Shown in pieces: positions 44,609 to 56,724 of a stretch of 64,000 nucleotides of DNA. Both the position numbers and the translations under genes were made by a program. Within the stretch, counting starts at the first letter, position 1. Every line of letters starts with the position of its first letter. The notes under the pieces are model-generated. The model searched no databases. It was not told where the DNA came from and was given only the letters and a program-made list of their open reading frames with translations. Source of the DNA: Trichobilharzia regenti (taxonomy: Eukaryota; Platyhelminthes; Trematoda; Strigeidida; Schistosomatidae); NCBI GenBank assembly GCA_944472135.2, contig OX235263.1, forward strand, positions 88,196,721 to 88,260,720, given 5' to 3'.

Positions 44609-45624
44609 TTTATTCCATTTTATCGGGTAATTCTGAAACTTCTGTACGCCGTGTAAGTGTGTGTGTGTGTATGTCTGTGCGTTTGTGTGTGTGATTGTAT
44701 GCTTGCCCAAGTACACAGAACAATGTACACGGTGGTTGTCTTCGTAAATTTTTCAAAATCCAGATTAATTAACTGATTTGTTTTTCATTTTGGAGACTTA
44801 GAAATACAGTTTTTGAATGAGTTTCCCATTCTTCCTCCATTCCCCCTCCTCGCCCCCTCCTCGCCCCCTGATTCTTTTAGTTTTAAATGACTCCACCCTG
44901 ATTATATTACTTATTTCCATTTAAAAATTTAAGTAGTATAGGATAGCCTGTATAACAGTTAATAACACAATCAGTTAGAAGCATCTTTCTTAGTATTTTT
45001 TCAAATAAAAGCCAATGAAGGAAGAAAAGGCGGTGGGGAATATCAACTGACTATGCCTATCTGATGGACTGCTGCTTGCTTGACGCGATGGTTGGGCTTG
45101 CATATCATTATAATTTTGACAGGCTAAATTGTCTGGATTGAATGTCCCTGCATGTCTTAATATATTAGAAATATCAGGTAAATATCGATTAGTCTAAAGG
45201 TAGTCTGAGGGAGAAGTAGTGAGGATAGCTAGCTAGGGCTGTGGCCACAGTAAATCATCTCCAGTCGGATGATCAGTAAGTATATGAAGCTGCCTTTCTG
45301 CATTGATGACGAGGAGTAAGAAAGATATCAGCTTCAAAAGTAAAATATTCCTACCTATCCTGACGGTAGCGCCTTGCTATCGTTAGGGTCGTCACTTTTA
45401 AGGACGAAGCTCAAAAACAACTCGATTTTTAAACATTCTGTGTGTGTGACTAGTCTCAGTCGACTTTCCCACCAGCTTCACTGTCACCTAAAATAAACAC
45501 TTCTATTTTGGGTAATTCAAGAAGGTACCAATATCCACTGTGCTGCAGGTAACTGGAAATTAGCGAGTAACTCTGGTCATTGAAAATTTTCCACGTACAA
45601 TAGACTATATCACAAAAACGAAAA
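44609..45624. other. Unassigned sequence with simple repeats
   Basis: GT-rich 44656-44695, and a C-rich duplication at 44842-44870 (cctcctcgccccctcctcgcc). No family was recognised. Confidence 0.45.
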
Positions 45625-46700
45625 AAATATCTTTCTGGCCGGCTATTTGATCTTCAGTATGGAGCCAGACAGCGAAGTGGGCAGCTGTCCATGAAAGTTT
45701 GCATAACCCGTTGGAAATACCTTTCGTAACACGCAGTGCAAGTTTTGCACCCGTGTAGAAAAAGTGACTAACTGACTTCACATTAGTGTTGAAAATACGA
45801 ATCGTGTTCCTTATGCAAACTGAGTGCAGTGCAGAAGATGGTTTCAAACTGGTTTCAGGTTGATGAAGGCGTATCTTGCCTTCCCAGTTGTAGCTGGCTG
45901 GCTGGCTTTGACATCTTCATCCGTTTTGTCGCTTGTAGTTGAAACCATACTGCCTATCCACATAAGTGAAGGAGGTGACTGATGCTGCTTGTTCTTGATG
46001 CTGCTGTTGGTTGGTTATCTTCATAACCTCCGTCTTCTCTATGTTTACCTGTAGTCCTGTCTTCGCTGCCTGTATTTTCAGCTAGCTTGTTGATTTTCGT
46101 CTACCTGCCTACTACAGGTCCTCGAGTTTCTGTGACATTAGATGGAATAAATCATCCGTGCGCAAAATCCAGCTCTTCTAGCATCTTTTTATCGGTGGTC
46201 CAGCGTATTATTAACTTCTCGCTCCCCACAGTCTGACGCATAATCCAGTCCACCACAATTAAGAATATCATCGATGATAATAGGCAGTCAGCTTGTCTTA
46301 ATCCAGTATGCACTTCGAAGGCCTTGCTGAGTTTCCCGTTGTGGATCACCTGATACGTGGAAAGCATTCTCATATAGACAGCTGTTAAAAGAGGTTTATA
46401 TAGACTTGAGGTATGCAGTAGTGTTGAATTAGTTTACAATTAGTTTACCTAGTCAACGCTGTCTGTCGAAGGCTTTTTCGAAGTCGTTGAAGGGGGTTGA
46501 GGTGGAGAGAGGTTTGACTACCGGCATTCTACTCTTTGTTCTGTAAAGACGATGTGTAGAGTTGCAATTTGGTCAGCAAACGATTCGCTTTTCCTGAATC
46601 CGGCGAGCTGGCGGAGTTCTGTATCCAGTGCATCTTTTATTTTCTCCAAGATGATGCGACTTAGTATTTTCAATAAAGGATGGTTTACTTTCATAACCTT
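45625..46700 (-). mobile_element. RTE-like retrotransposon remnant
   Basis: High to low: the complement of the fingers/palm region (46690-46440, including a DFEKAFDRQ-like block near 46480), YQVIHNGKLSKAFEVHTGLRQ (46345), LLSSMIFLIVVDWIMRQT, KKMLEELDFAHG (46165), IRNTIRIFNTNVKS (45800) and RVTKGISNGL (45730). The 3' end is missing at about 45625. Frames are multiply broken. Confidence 0.75.
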
Positions 46701-46870
46701 TTCAAGTCAAACACTAAGTAATAAGAGCAATCAACTTTTGTCATTTTGAAAATACACATTTCAAGGTGAAAATTCACTACGATATTCTCTTGGAGCCCAA
46801 AAGAAAGAAATCATAAAATATAGATGATATCTTTGTTACTACTACTAATAGCAACCATAAAATGTAAGCT

Positions 46871-46872
<2 letters not shown>

Positions 46873-46922
<50 letters not shown>
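46873..46922 (+). repeat. (TA)25 microsatellite
   Basis: Uninterrupted TA run. Confidence 0.95.
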
Positions 46923-46929
<7 letters not shown>

Positions 46930-46969
46930 CATATGTGTAGTCAGAAATCACTCCAATGAAAACAGGTCA

Positions 46970-47480
46970 AATACATAGGTCGAATTAGTAGAACAGGGGC
47001 AGTCAGACTTGCCGGATATAAAAACCTAGCAAAATCTAGATCGGTTGACCCGAATAAGATAAGAAATATAGAGAATAGTTCAGCTATAACACTCACTACA
47101 TGCAGTTATACACAACCATACAATAGGATGGGATAAGATGTCAGTTTTAAAATCTAATGTCACAGGGTGGAGGGAGAGATTGATAACAGAAGCCTTGTTT
47201 ATCGAATCAACTGAAGAGAATACGTATAATAGGAGTGATTCAACACCTGCCCCAGATATCTGGAAAATTCTACTACCCCTACGACGACAAATAGGAGGGA
47301 ACAAAGAAAGCTTTGAAACTAAAGTTTCTAAGTCGTGTGATGAAATTATTATGAACAATAAATGTTGTTCGAAACGTCATCCAGTAAATAACAGTACTGT
47401 TTCACTGTGTGATACATCTAATAAACAAATTAATGTGAAAGTAATAGCTTTTGTTAGCTCTATCCAAAGGATCTAAATAC
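46970..47480 (+). mobile_element. Penelope-like element, group 2, C-terminal part
   Basis: Gives RNIENSSAIT-like text (47070), then an open frame from 47138 with KSNVTGWRERLITEALFIES, YNRSDSTPAPDIWKILLPL and a group 2 tail (tgttcgaaacgtcatccag near 47370). The same WxxRLIT...WKILL pattern is in the 19.1-kb copy. The RT and GIY-YIG start are missing. Confidence 0.75.
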
Positions 47481-47525
47481 CGGAAAACCATTTCTCTCAA
47501 AGATAATGTACTCAATTTCTACAAG

Positions 47526-47745
47526 TTGATCACGGATTGATATCATTTAGAGAAGCATTGAAAATCACTCGCAGAGTATTGGACATCTGTTTCATCCTGG
47601 ATTTTCGGGAATTATCGGCAGAAGGCACCTACTATTGAGGTTCAAACCCAGCACCTTCCGGTTATAGTACCAGTAAGCTGGTATACCATTCAGCCACTTG
47701 GACCCGACCCGAATCCTCAATAGCCAGCTCATAAATATATGCAGG
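47526..47745 (-). mobile_element. Smalpha-like hammerhead SINE, single arm
   Basis: Shows the terminal block gttgatcacggattgatatc, a hammerhead-like motif with a decayed core (complement of ccgataa), the B-box complement gttcaaaccc and the A-box complement ctggtataccattcagccac. Confidence 0.75.
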
Positions 47746-48157
47746 GGCGGGTGGGTAGTATACTTCTGCTAAGCCCAGCACCAAATGAACGAATTTTTTC
47801 TTCTTTTTTTGCGATCGGTTTCTTCATTGAATGAAGAAACCCAACTGGAGGATGACATGATTAGTTTGAAATATTACTTATATTTTTATCAGTGGTATAT
47901 TATCAACAACACACAAGCAACCATAATAATAATAACAATGATAATAATGATGACAATAATAGTCATAATAGTAGTATGTCTATAATCATTAATGATCATA
48001 AACTTGTGACAATCGAAGAGATTTGAGATAAACAAGCATACATTAATAATAATAATATTGTTATTATTATCAATACATGCCACGTGATAATCATCATTCA
48101 TAAAAATGCAATCAACGATGAAGTCTAATCACTTTTCGCATTTTAGACGCCGGAGTC

Positions 48158-48188
<31 letters not shown>

Positions 48189-49029
48189 GCATGTTTCTCT
48201 ACCTAATGTATAAGTGATAATAAGTACAAGAAAAGAAAGTACACAGTAAGCAACACTTAATTTCGTATTACTATAGTAATTATTATAATTATTGGTATTC
48301 TTCACTCAGCTAATTTGTAATTGTTTTAATCATATCGTATTTTATAGATATGAATTGAGGTATGTGTGTGGGTGTGTATGGCTGTGGGGGGATGGGTAAG
48401 TGAATACACCCACTTGAGTTTAACTTGACGTCAGTAATGTGATGATAATCAGATGGAATCTACGGTATCTCTCAATGTAGAGAAGAAAAATACCAATCTT
48501 CATATAAAATATTCTCATCAGGTAGCCACAAAACACAGCATAATTACCAAATGGAATCATTCTCTTTTTTTTCCTGTCAATTCGGCTCAAATATCAATCA
48601 TTGAGTAAAGAGGGTATCTGATTGTATTTGATTATCGATTGTCAGTCAGTGAATGTAGTCTCTGCGTTTCGAACCCTTCAAAAGTAGATATTGATAATCA
48701 CTGACCACAACACGGAATGAACCTAGAACGTTCAGATTCCACATCAATCATATGGTTACCTTTTGTAGTTACAGTAGAATGAAATTCACTGGTCCATAAA
48801 TTAGCTAATTTGTCTAAAGTTTTGGAGAAATAATATGAAGATTTGACTTTCATTTAGTGATTTTATAAGACTCATGAAATTCTCTTCACTTCTACAAGAT
48901 GGTATCATCAAGCCTCGCATAATAGGTGTTGACAGTGTGTAATCGCCTGACTTAACCAGTGGATAACCCGATTAGATGTTTAGAGGTAGTTGGGAACAAA
49001 ACTACGCTTCATCTAGGTGTCATGTTTGT
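47746..49029. other. Unassigned sequence with microsatellites
   Basis: ATA/ATG-type runs at 47926-47975 and 48040-48075, CT run 48161-48188, GT/G-rich 48362-48400. Hydrophobic frames at 47785-47985 and 47889-48101 are artefacts of the ATA/ATG repeats. Confidence 0.5.
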
Positions 49030-49350
49030 TCATTGACACACATCGGCAAGGCCTACCGGAAACCTTAACGGAACTCGTGTCCTTGTGATATTGATGCCTG
49101 GGTCATCTACTGCTTCAGTCAGAGACGATACCAGTGAGTAATGCCGGTTAGTGACTGATCTTCTGTAGGACTGTACTGGGTATATTGATTGAACATCAAT
49201 ATCCATGGCTTCCCGCTGATTGCCTCCAAATATCTCTTTACAACAATTCAGTCTCTATCGTGGTGGCAAGCTACCTAGCATGGTGTGGCCACATTGCACA
49301 CAGTTGACTGATAGAATTCAGTCTGCACCTAGTGCTCAATCAAAGAATCA
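49030..49350 (-). mobile_element. SINE-D copy, diverged
   Basis: Blocks matching the 5.4- and 12.6-kb copies appear in order: tgcttcagtcagagacgatacc (49111), ttctgtaggactgtactggg (49160), gattgcctccaaa (49218), gtggccacattgca (49285) and agaattcagtctgcac (49312). Confidence 0.6.
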
Positions 49351-49433
49351 CCTCAATCACCATATAACATAACCTATCAGTCTAGTACAACGTGTTCCTT
49401 TGACCATCTCTGTCGAAGCATGAAGAACAACAT

Positions 49434-49640
49434 TCACAGAATAAAGTTTACCCGTCTTATTTTGCAGCTTTCATTCATCTGCTTACAGACTAAAATACAC
49501 ACAACATAGGATTCATGAAATAAGAACATGCACCTTTCTACGCCTCCACCAACCAGAAACCAAGAATGAAGAGAGCAGTTTCTCACGAAATAACAAAGAC
49601 TACATCCTAGTAGTAGTAGTATAAACATTACAAGTGTCAT
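49434..49640 (-). CDS. Weak candidate small frame with signal-peptide-like start
   Basis: The 68-codon minus frame begins MTLVMFILLLLGCSLC, which resembles a signal peptide, then runs on as Cys-rich sequence without a known domain. A GTGAGA donor-like site lies about 18 codons in, so the first part could be a tiny signal-peptide exon. The leucines come partly from a CTACTACTA run, and no conserved partner exon is visible. Chance is the default explanation. Confidence 0.12.
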   Translation of the reverse strand: MTLVMFILLLLGCSLCYFVRNCSLHSWFLVGGGVERCMFLFHESYVVCILVCKQMNESCKIRRVNFIL

Positions 49641-51364
49641 GAAAAGAAACTGGTTGTTTATATTAACTTGACAAGAAGATTTGCGGATTTCTCATACACG
49701 GCTTGCAACAATATTCACTATTCACCCAGTAACATGTTGCGAGAAATTCACATGACACTACCGCACAAGAAAACATTCAGAAGTGATTGGAAATCAACAA
49801 ATTGACTGAGTTCAGGTCACTGAGTCAAAGAGAGTGATCATAATGACAATAGTGATAATAGTAGAGGAAAACAGATTACGTAATTATGTAAGAGGAGGAA
49901 ATAAAAATTGCAGCCAGTGTAAGACAAGATTCAACACAACTTCCTCGTGTACACACAAATTGGATTCAAGTCTTTTGAGAACATTAGGCTCAGGGAAACG
50001 AAACAGCCTTGAGTTTTTCCGATTATTGATAATCGTGATTGCATTGGAAGTATCCCTTTGTCAACCGATTCGATTCGGTATCAGAAGATCGCATTAGTAA
50101 AGGATCGAGAACATTTGAGTCTGAGATTTTCGAGCATGTGTTTGAAGAATCGAGTGAATGACCTCCTTTCGCTCGTTTCAGTAGAATTCCTCTGCTACGG
50201 ATATGTGAATTTGTAAATCCCATTGGATGTGACGTCTAGAATGTGTACCTGTTTCCAACTTCGACGGATAATCAACAAAAATAATGCTGCAAACAGGAAT
50301 AAATTTACCTACTCAACAAGTTCTTCGAAAGGTGACTCCACTTATCTTCCGTGTATGCTGTGGTATGTCATCTTCTTGTAAAGTCAACTGAATAAATTCC
50401 TAGCGTCTCCCTGACTTGCGATGTACCATAGTTTCTTGTGTATCGATTTATGAACAGTTTCGTTAAGAAATTCACAGTCTGATAGAGGATTTCTTAACAA
50501 TCTTCAAGCAAACCCTTCTCACTCTTTGGAGGAAATCAAGGGAAAGAAACACTGTGAGCGAGTGACTGAGATGTTTTCTAGATTGAATGATATCGACTGG
50601 TATCGTTACCCATTCTGAAGTCTCTGTCTAAGGAGGGCTTCGAATATGCCCATCATATATAAGTGAATCAGTGGATATTTCTAACCTTAAACGGGAACAG
50701 TGTGTGTTCTTAAGCCATAAATTCATCCGTGGACATCTTACCATTTCGCCATCACTCCATTTCACTGTGGTGATTGATATCATGTTTATTACCGCTGTAG
50801 TTGTCACTATTATTATTAATGCTGTTTATTGATGATATTGCATATCTCACTATTGATTTATTTGAACACAAAGAGGACTTCAAATACACCAGCTAAGTCA
50901 CTGATAATTTAGGATCATAAACCAGACCAGTGAGTTCAAATGCAATTGATGTTCACATAAATTGGTCATATATTATAGTACGCAAGAAGAGCATTTGGAA
51001 GTACATTTCAATCATTTCAATTGAGATCAGTGTGTCAAAACAATACTGGTAGAAAACAAATTACACGATTATGCAAGGGATGGAATAATTGTTACTAGGT
51101 TAGGGTGAGAATAATCACCATTCATTTTGGATTGAAAGTCACTCGACAGTAATAGATTCAGTAAACCAAAGTAAAATCTGGATTTCATTGCAAGTTGATA
51201 CTGCTAAATACAGTCATGTTTTGTTTCCATTAGATGTTGGATAAGTTTACTGATGAGCCTTTAATCTCAGGCTTTAAGGAATATCTATTCTTCAAGAGGT
51301 GAACGGATTCTCGACTTCCTGGAGTATTTACAAATTCAAATGTACTACTGAGTATCAACTGATG
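49641..51364. other. Unassigned sequence
   Basis: No transposon family or domain recognised over 1.7 kb. Frames at 49834-50097 and 50023-50223 show nothing identifiable. It is one of the few stretches here that could be unique sequence. Confidence 0.4.
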
Positions 51365-51720
51365 AAATCTGGACTTTGTGGATGATTTATATCAGAGGAA
51401 GCGCGCAGTGAGGAAAAGACTCCGAGTGAACATGGAGAAGATGCAGCTGATGAAGACAACCAACTAACCAACCAACAACAAAGGAAACTAACCACCATTA
51501 TTAGTGGGACAAATCTGAAAGGTGTGACTTCCTTCACTTGTGTGGATAGGCATCATTCTCTCAACTACAGGTCAGCGACACGGATGAGGATGTCAAAATC
51601 AGATATAATCGGCAAGGCAAGTGAGATATTGATCAATCTGAAATCCATCTGGAAATCTTCTGAACTCCACCACAGTGTAAAGAACAAGAATGGAGTTTTT
51701 AACACCACTGTTAAATAAAA
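51365..51720 (+). mobile_element. RTE-like retrotransposon fragment
   Basis: Decayed LDDLYQRK-like text, TIISGTNLKGVTSFTCVDR (51500), KSDIIGKASEILINLKSIWK and HHSVKNKNGVFNTTVK match the domain after motif C. It is truncated on both sides. Confidence 0.7.
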
Positions 51721-51819
51721 TTTCACCTCTTCGAATACTGTAAGTTGCAAATTGCTAAGTAATTTGCAAACTGAATAGTAAATAGAATATCATATAAAAT
51801 CAAGGAATTCAGGCGATTG

Positions 51820-52010
51820 CCATTGAGGAGTTGGGTCCCAGTGGTTGAATGGTATACGAGGTTGCCCCTGTGACCGGAAGGTCCCGGATTCGAACCCTGG
51901 CGATGAGTGCGTACTGCCAATGATCTATAAAATACTAGGATGAAACAGTTGTCCAGTACACTTTTTTGTGGTTTTCAATGGTTCTCTAATTGACATCAAT
52001 CTGTGGAGAT
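51820..52010 (+). mobile_element. Smalpha-like hammerhead SINE, single arm
   Basis: Shows A box (cagtggttgaatggtatacgag), B box (ggattcgaaccctgg), a hammerhead-like tail (stem I GTACTG/CAGTAC intact, core CCAATGA, GAAA intact) and terminal block. The pol III boxes are well preserved. Confidence 0.8.
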
Positions 52011-52059
52011 TTCCACAACAAATTGAAGATCATTAAAACCTTCATGGCTGGCCAGCAGG

Positions 52060-53130
52060 GTAAATACAGTCTCTGGATCTATTTCTTTTGGATAAACAGG
52101 TTAGGCCTCCTAATGTAGATATTAAAAGCCAGCTTCAGCAATATGTAGTAGACGAACTGTTGAGGTGAACTCAAGCTCAGCTGGTATGCTGTAGGTAACT
52201 TTGAAAGCGGCCTCATTAATATTAGTCTTATAGTCTGTATCCACGAGATGGGATAGAATAGCGCTACGAAGAGATTTTGTTTGTCCTTTGCTTAACCACA
52301 CAGGATGATGTTCGGAAATCCCACGAGGAACACGTCTAATTGTACGGCCTCTTTAACTGGCTCATTCCGCAGGAGCAGTAAAATTGGTAGAGAGATGAAA
52401 TTAGACAGTTTTTCTTCTACTCCCGAACGCAAACGAGGGGTGGTTTTGAAGACACAGTGCAATTCAGAAGCAGGGGATGCTCTGTTTACCGCCTCATTTC
52501 TAAGGCGTTGTGTTAGTATCTCACTAATGTTGTCCTCAAGAAACTAAATTTGTGAGAAAAGGGCCATTTTAGGAACTGTTGAGTACCTTGGGCTGCTTTG
52601 ATTTTAGATTTATATTCTTATCGCTGAATTTCTCTGGGTTACCGTTTTCACCCAGCAACCATTTAATATTATTAAGTTCCTCATCAAGACATTCATCCGA
52701 GTAGGTTGATCTTACTCTGTGGACGACCAAGCACTTCATCAGATTGCGTTTGTATTTCAAAGGCACGAAGCTGAAAAAGTGAGCATACTGACCAGTTGAT
52801 TTAGTTTTTTTGTATACACTTCTTGTTATTGGGCCATCCTCTTTTCTGGTCATAAAGACGTCCAGGAATGAGATACTAGAATCCCTTTCCTTCTTGATGG
52901 TAAAATTTATTGCAGGATGAACCTCGTTAAATTTGTCCAGGATGTTCTTTGCTTCATACTCCTTTTTCCTAATCGAAAATGTGTATCATCCGTAGAATTC
53001 TAGTTCATCAGTTGCATCTCTCAAAGGCGCATTCTTTAGTTTAGCAATGAAAATGTCGTCTAGAATGGGTCCTATTGGTGACCCCATTGCCACACCATCA
53101 ATTTATCTACATAGCTCCTACTTTGGAAAT
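52060..53130 (-). mobile_element. Penelope-like element, group 3, RT and endonuclease remnant
   Basis: The minus strand from 53110 encodes DGVAMGSPIGPILDDIFIA (the GxxxGSPLGPxLA signature of PLE RTs), then a decayed catalytic box region (LEFYG where FYxRYVDD is expected). It continues with KKERDSSISFLDVFMTRKED (52860), STGQYAHFFSFVPLKYKRN, LDEELNNIKWLLGENGNPEK and a decayed GIY-YIG region to 52060. It is the only copy here reaching the RT palm signature. Confidence 0.8.
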
Positions 53131-53282
53131 TGTTTATTTCATTCCCTACTGTTCACTTATAAATCCCGTTCTAGATTATTTCTCATATTATGTAAAACGG
53201 TTTCTACAGCATAATTAATTACCAATATTTCACTATTTTGATGAATTCCCTGCTGAATACAAATACTATTTCAAGTTAGATA

Positions 53283-53500
53283 GTGAACTGACATCAGATA
53301 GACAAGCCCTACAAACCAAGAAGTACTTTACACGTGTTTCATCTCAGTTTGAAACTCTTCAACAGCACACACCCACAACCTCACCGGAGATACGACAGAA
53401 AATATTCAGATTCCATAGTGAGTCGACTGATTAGTCAACCAGTGGGATGTCATCTATTGGCCTATGAATACTAACTTCTACCGATTGACCCCCTGACGAC
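53283..53500 (-). mobile_element. Smalpha-like SINE arm, decayed
   Basis: Has the terminal block (gtgaactgacatcagatag), a hammerhead-like complement (gtttcatctcagtttgaaactcttcaacagc) and the end of the arm with spacer start (cctatgaatactaacttctacc). The B box is lost. Confidence 0.55.
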
Positions 53501-53529
53501 AAAGAAGTCTAGCAGAGAAGCGGATAAGA

Positions 53530-53690
53530 AAGTATAGCTGAATGAAATGTAGAAATACTCTCGGAAGATATCTAAGTGATATCATACACTAGGTCACTGA
53601 CAGCGATGTGTTTAGTATCGGAAGATGATAAGGAGAAAATCGTGTGATGAATGAGGCAGTGAAGTCAGTGCAATCAAGATGTTTTATTGG
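53530..53690 (+). mobile_element. Possible short RTE-like scrap
   Basis: The stretch atgtagaaatactctcggaag...gtgatatcatacac lines up loosely with the block coding KKWRWIGHTLRKPSSDITRQ in other copies. Support is weak. Confidence 0.25.
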
Positions 53691-53934
53691 AGTTCTACAT
53701 TCTATTTAGAAGAAGACCACGTCAATGACGGTTCCATCAAACGCCTCCTCTTCATAGGTACTATTCTTCTTCCGAAGTTATAGTTTTAATTTTCTGAGGA
53801 GGAGAGAATATACACTAATGAAGGAATGAAAATTAACCAGTTAAAACTGAAGATTTTATCCGTCCTTTGTCTTTAAAAAATATGACAGACAAACAAACAA
53901 GATCCTTCAATTGATATAAGGATAAAACTTTGGC

Positions 53935-54795
53935 GCTGGGGTGGTAGAATATAACTCCACTATGGATAAAAGTTTTATTTTGATAAAATTACACGGTGGA
54001 GCGTTATACAGTAATATTTACTGATGACCACAGGCTTCGAGCCCAAATTATTACTATTCATAATCTCATATCAAGGTATTCCTCACACAACTTTCTTGCT
54101 TCATTTATATGCATGAGTAAAAACTGATGATTTAGATATTTGATGAATAAAGTCAATATAAGATAATGTGCATTCAGAAATAATAATATGTTAGAATGTT
54201 ATAATGTGAATTGAATATATTTTAACACTATTTATTATCCTCTGATTCGGCTGGTAGTAATAACATCTTAAATATCTCTGGTATTTGCATCGAGTCACTT
54301 CTATTGCGCACGTGTGTTGGTTATAGACTCAATGAACCAGAATTCAGTCATCAATCTCTCTCTCTCTCGCTCCATCCACCTACTTATATTACTTTATAGA
54401 ATTCTGACTGTGTCGCACCACCCTATAGTGTGGTTATGTGTTAATGCATGCATGCAGTACGATTGATGAGCTTTTATCTAAAATACTTATCTTCATGGGA
54501 TCAATCATTCTGACACTGGCTAAATTCTTATCTTCTGACAGGTAGTCTCACTACTCCTGATCTACTCGTTTCACCTTTTTTAGTTGACCATAACTCATAG
54601 TCATTGAAAGGGTCTTTTAGCTTACAGAGCTTGTCCTACTTGAGTGAGTTTGTAGGTTTGAATGTCACCATCCTAATGCCTGCTTTATTGAGAATCCTAC
54701 ATAAGGAGTGTCTCAGATGTTCTCTCCCACCTTATATTGGTAAAACTACTGTAGATGCCTTATATTCTTTCTTATTTATGTTATCACTATTCATT
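53935..54795 (-). mobile_element. Penelope-like element, group 2
   Basis: From 54795 downward: LRHSLCRILNKAGIRMV, DKLCKLKDPFNDYELWST with a deletion where the 18-kb copy has NNIIYKIP, then frame-broken C-terminal text and the tail (ctccactatggataaaag near 53958, ctgatgaccacaggcttcgagccc near 54030). It mirrors the 18-kb left half in organisation. Confidence 0.75.
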
Positions 54796-54839
54796 TTACA
54801 ATTATTTTTACTTTGCTTTTTTGAACCGTTTTTGATATT

Positions 54840-55425
54840 TCTTCAAGATTCTTCAATAAATTAGAGGAAGAATTTGTATTTCTTGAAAAGATATTGAAAA
54901 GCGATGGTTACCCTCAAAGATTCATTAACAAGTATGGAAGGTCTGAAATAGCAAATGTCAAACAAATCACAATGGCTAAAAAGCCAGTCTACATTCAACT
55001 TGATTTTAAAGGTGAAAACATTGCAGCAATTGTCAACAGAAGACTGAATACGTCACTAGCCATAGACTATCCTACAGCTAAGCTCGACCCCGTCTATTGA
55101 ATAACTTGCTCTTGGTGCAATCAAAAATCGACAGATATCCTTCTCACGTTAACTCCAACTGTATACACAAATTTATATGTATCAGCGGGAGTAGGGCATA
55201 TATACGATTTTCTGAACATGTACCAAAAAGCTTATGCCTAAAGGGAAGAAATGCTTTAAACACTGTCATTGCCAGGCATCTCTTTGACATGGATGATAAG
55301 TTGGACGTTGGAAGATCGTTCAAAATTATCAACAAGCAAAAAGGAGTTCAATTCTCCTCAAGTTTGTTGAAGCCATCTCCATCAAGTGCCTGAAACTTGG
55401 TTTATGCGTTTAGAAAGAAACAGTT
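54840..55425 (+). mobile_element. Penelope-like element, group 3, connector and GIY-YIG region
   Basis: FNKLEEEFVFLEKILKSDGYP and QRFINKYGRSEIANVKQIT lead to NTSLAIDYPTAKLDPVY (end of the RT region). After a stop at 55098 and a frame change comes CIHKFICISGSRAYIRFSEH (GIY-YIG start, Tyr of YIG displaced), VPKSLCLKGRNALNTV, IARHLFDMDDKLDVGRSF and a stop after LKPSPSSA. A T-rich 3' region and AATAAA near 55673 follow. Confidence 0.75.
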
Positions 55426-55802
55426 GTCAGTTTTTCTCTTCCCTGCCCAGTAACTGGAGATTTTCACCACTCTTTCATCTGATTACATAATGTTGAAAGT
55501 TTCTATTATGTATGACCACTATTGTTCGCAATAGTGCTTAATATAACATACATATGTAATTACTGTATGCATATATTGATTGATTTTTGTTTTAAAAATG
55601 AACTCTGTGCAAATATTGTTAAAATTATTTCTGTAAATATACTTAATAATGACTCTGGCCTGTAAGCCAACGAAATAAACAAATAATGGTACCATTTAAT
55701 TATTCTGCAAAAACCACTGTTGTTGCTCTTGCTTTATTCAAATTCATTAAGGGGAATAAATGTATGAAATAACATAAAAGGTAATTGAACCTAATTGAAT
55801 TG

Positions 55803-55841
<39 letters not shown>

Positions 55842-56590
55842 ATTTCCTCAAATTGAACATTTATTTATGTACCGCGGAAATTGAATTATCCCCTCCTTCA
55901 AATGAAACGTCTTCTTGATTGTTTTATTTGCGGCTGCTGCCGTTGTTGTTGTTGTTTAGTGGTATTGTTACCACAGAAACCATCGATGTTATTCAATATT
56001 TAAAAAAGCAATTGTGTATTGTAATAATAATGATGATAAGTATACTGTCATGCTTTGTATTCCTTTAATGAAGGGTGGTACTCCCACATGCCTACTTCCC
56101 AACTTTTCCCGCCTTCTTATTATCCCACCAACTGATTCACACACACAACAAAAGTATCATTTTTAGGGATTATTATTTATTGATCTCTTGTTTGTTTGTT
56201 TTTTAATGAAATAAAAATTGTAATTTATTTATTTATTTATTTTTATATATATGTTTATATGTTTCTTTACGGATGATTCATACTGGGGATATCTAAGAAT
56301 TAAGTCAAAAGGAAAGAGGCGAATTAAAATAGTAGGAGGTATGTATATATATAAACTCAGTTACATGTCCAAAAATGCATCCATTCATTTATTCTCCTTG
56401 AGTCATTTCCTTTTTGGCATCCTTGTTTTGATTTTTAATTTTCATACACTGTGGTATAAGGGTTGAAGAAAATAGCCATGATCAATGGCTTAAAGGTAGC
56501 AACAGTTAGGTTTGATAATCCGACTGGCGCAGTAGTGAACTAAATACAGGTTGGTTGGTTGGTCAGTTGGTTGGTTGGTTAATTGTGGTT
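55426..56590. other. 3' region of the PLE and unassigned AT-rich sequence
   Basis: Includes (AT)16 at 55807-55838, a TTTA run near 56224-56241 and a TTGG run at 56549-56580. The 71-codon frame at 56251-56466 has no recognisable domain. Confidence 0.45.
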
Positions 56591-56594
56591 AGCT

Positions 56595-56722
56595 ATGTAA
56601 TCCAAAAGACGCGTTTCGTCCTATTTGAGAATTAGAAAGAAAATGATGCTGAATACTATTTGTTCGATTGATATGAGAACTTGACTACCACTCAGTTCAG
56701 TCTATTAGTGGCTTCAACAGCA
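56595..56722 (-). repeat. Fragment with half of a hammerhead-like motif
   Basis: The reverse complement contains ctcaaataggacgaaacgcgtc followed by ggatt, which matches the stem II/GAAA/stem III half of the classical Smalpha hammerhead as known. The CTGATGA strand is replaced by unrelated sequence. The CR1-like element's 3' end abuts it at about 56725. Confidence 0.45.
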
Positions 56723-56724
56723 TA

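Noticed and set aside
47785..48101. Hydrophobic small proteins on both strands
   Set aside because: The Ile/Met/Val runs come from ATA/ATG/ATC-type microsatellites.
54028..54055. Hammerhead in the group 2 PLE tail (ctgatgaccacaggcttcgagc)
   Set aside because: CTGATGA occurs, but no GAAA strand or cleavage triplet is in a compatible position here or in the other tail copies.
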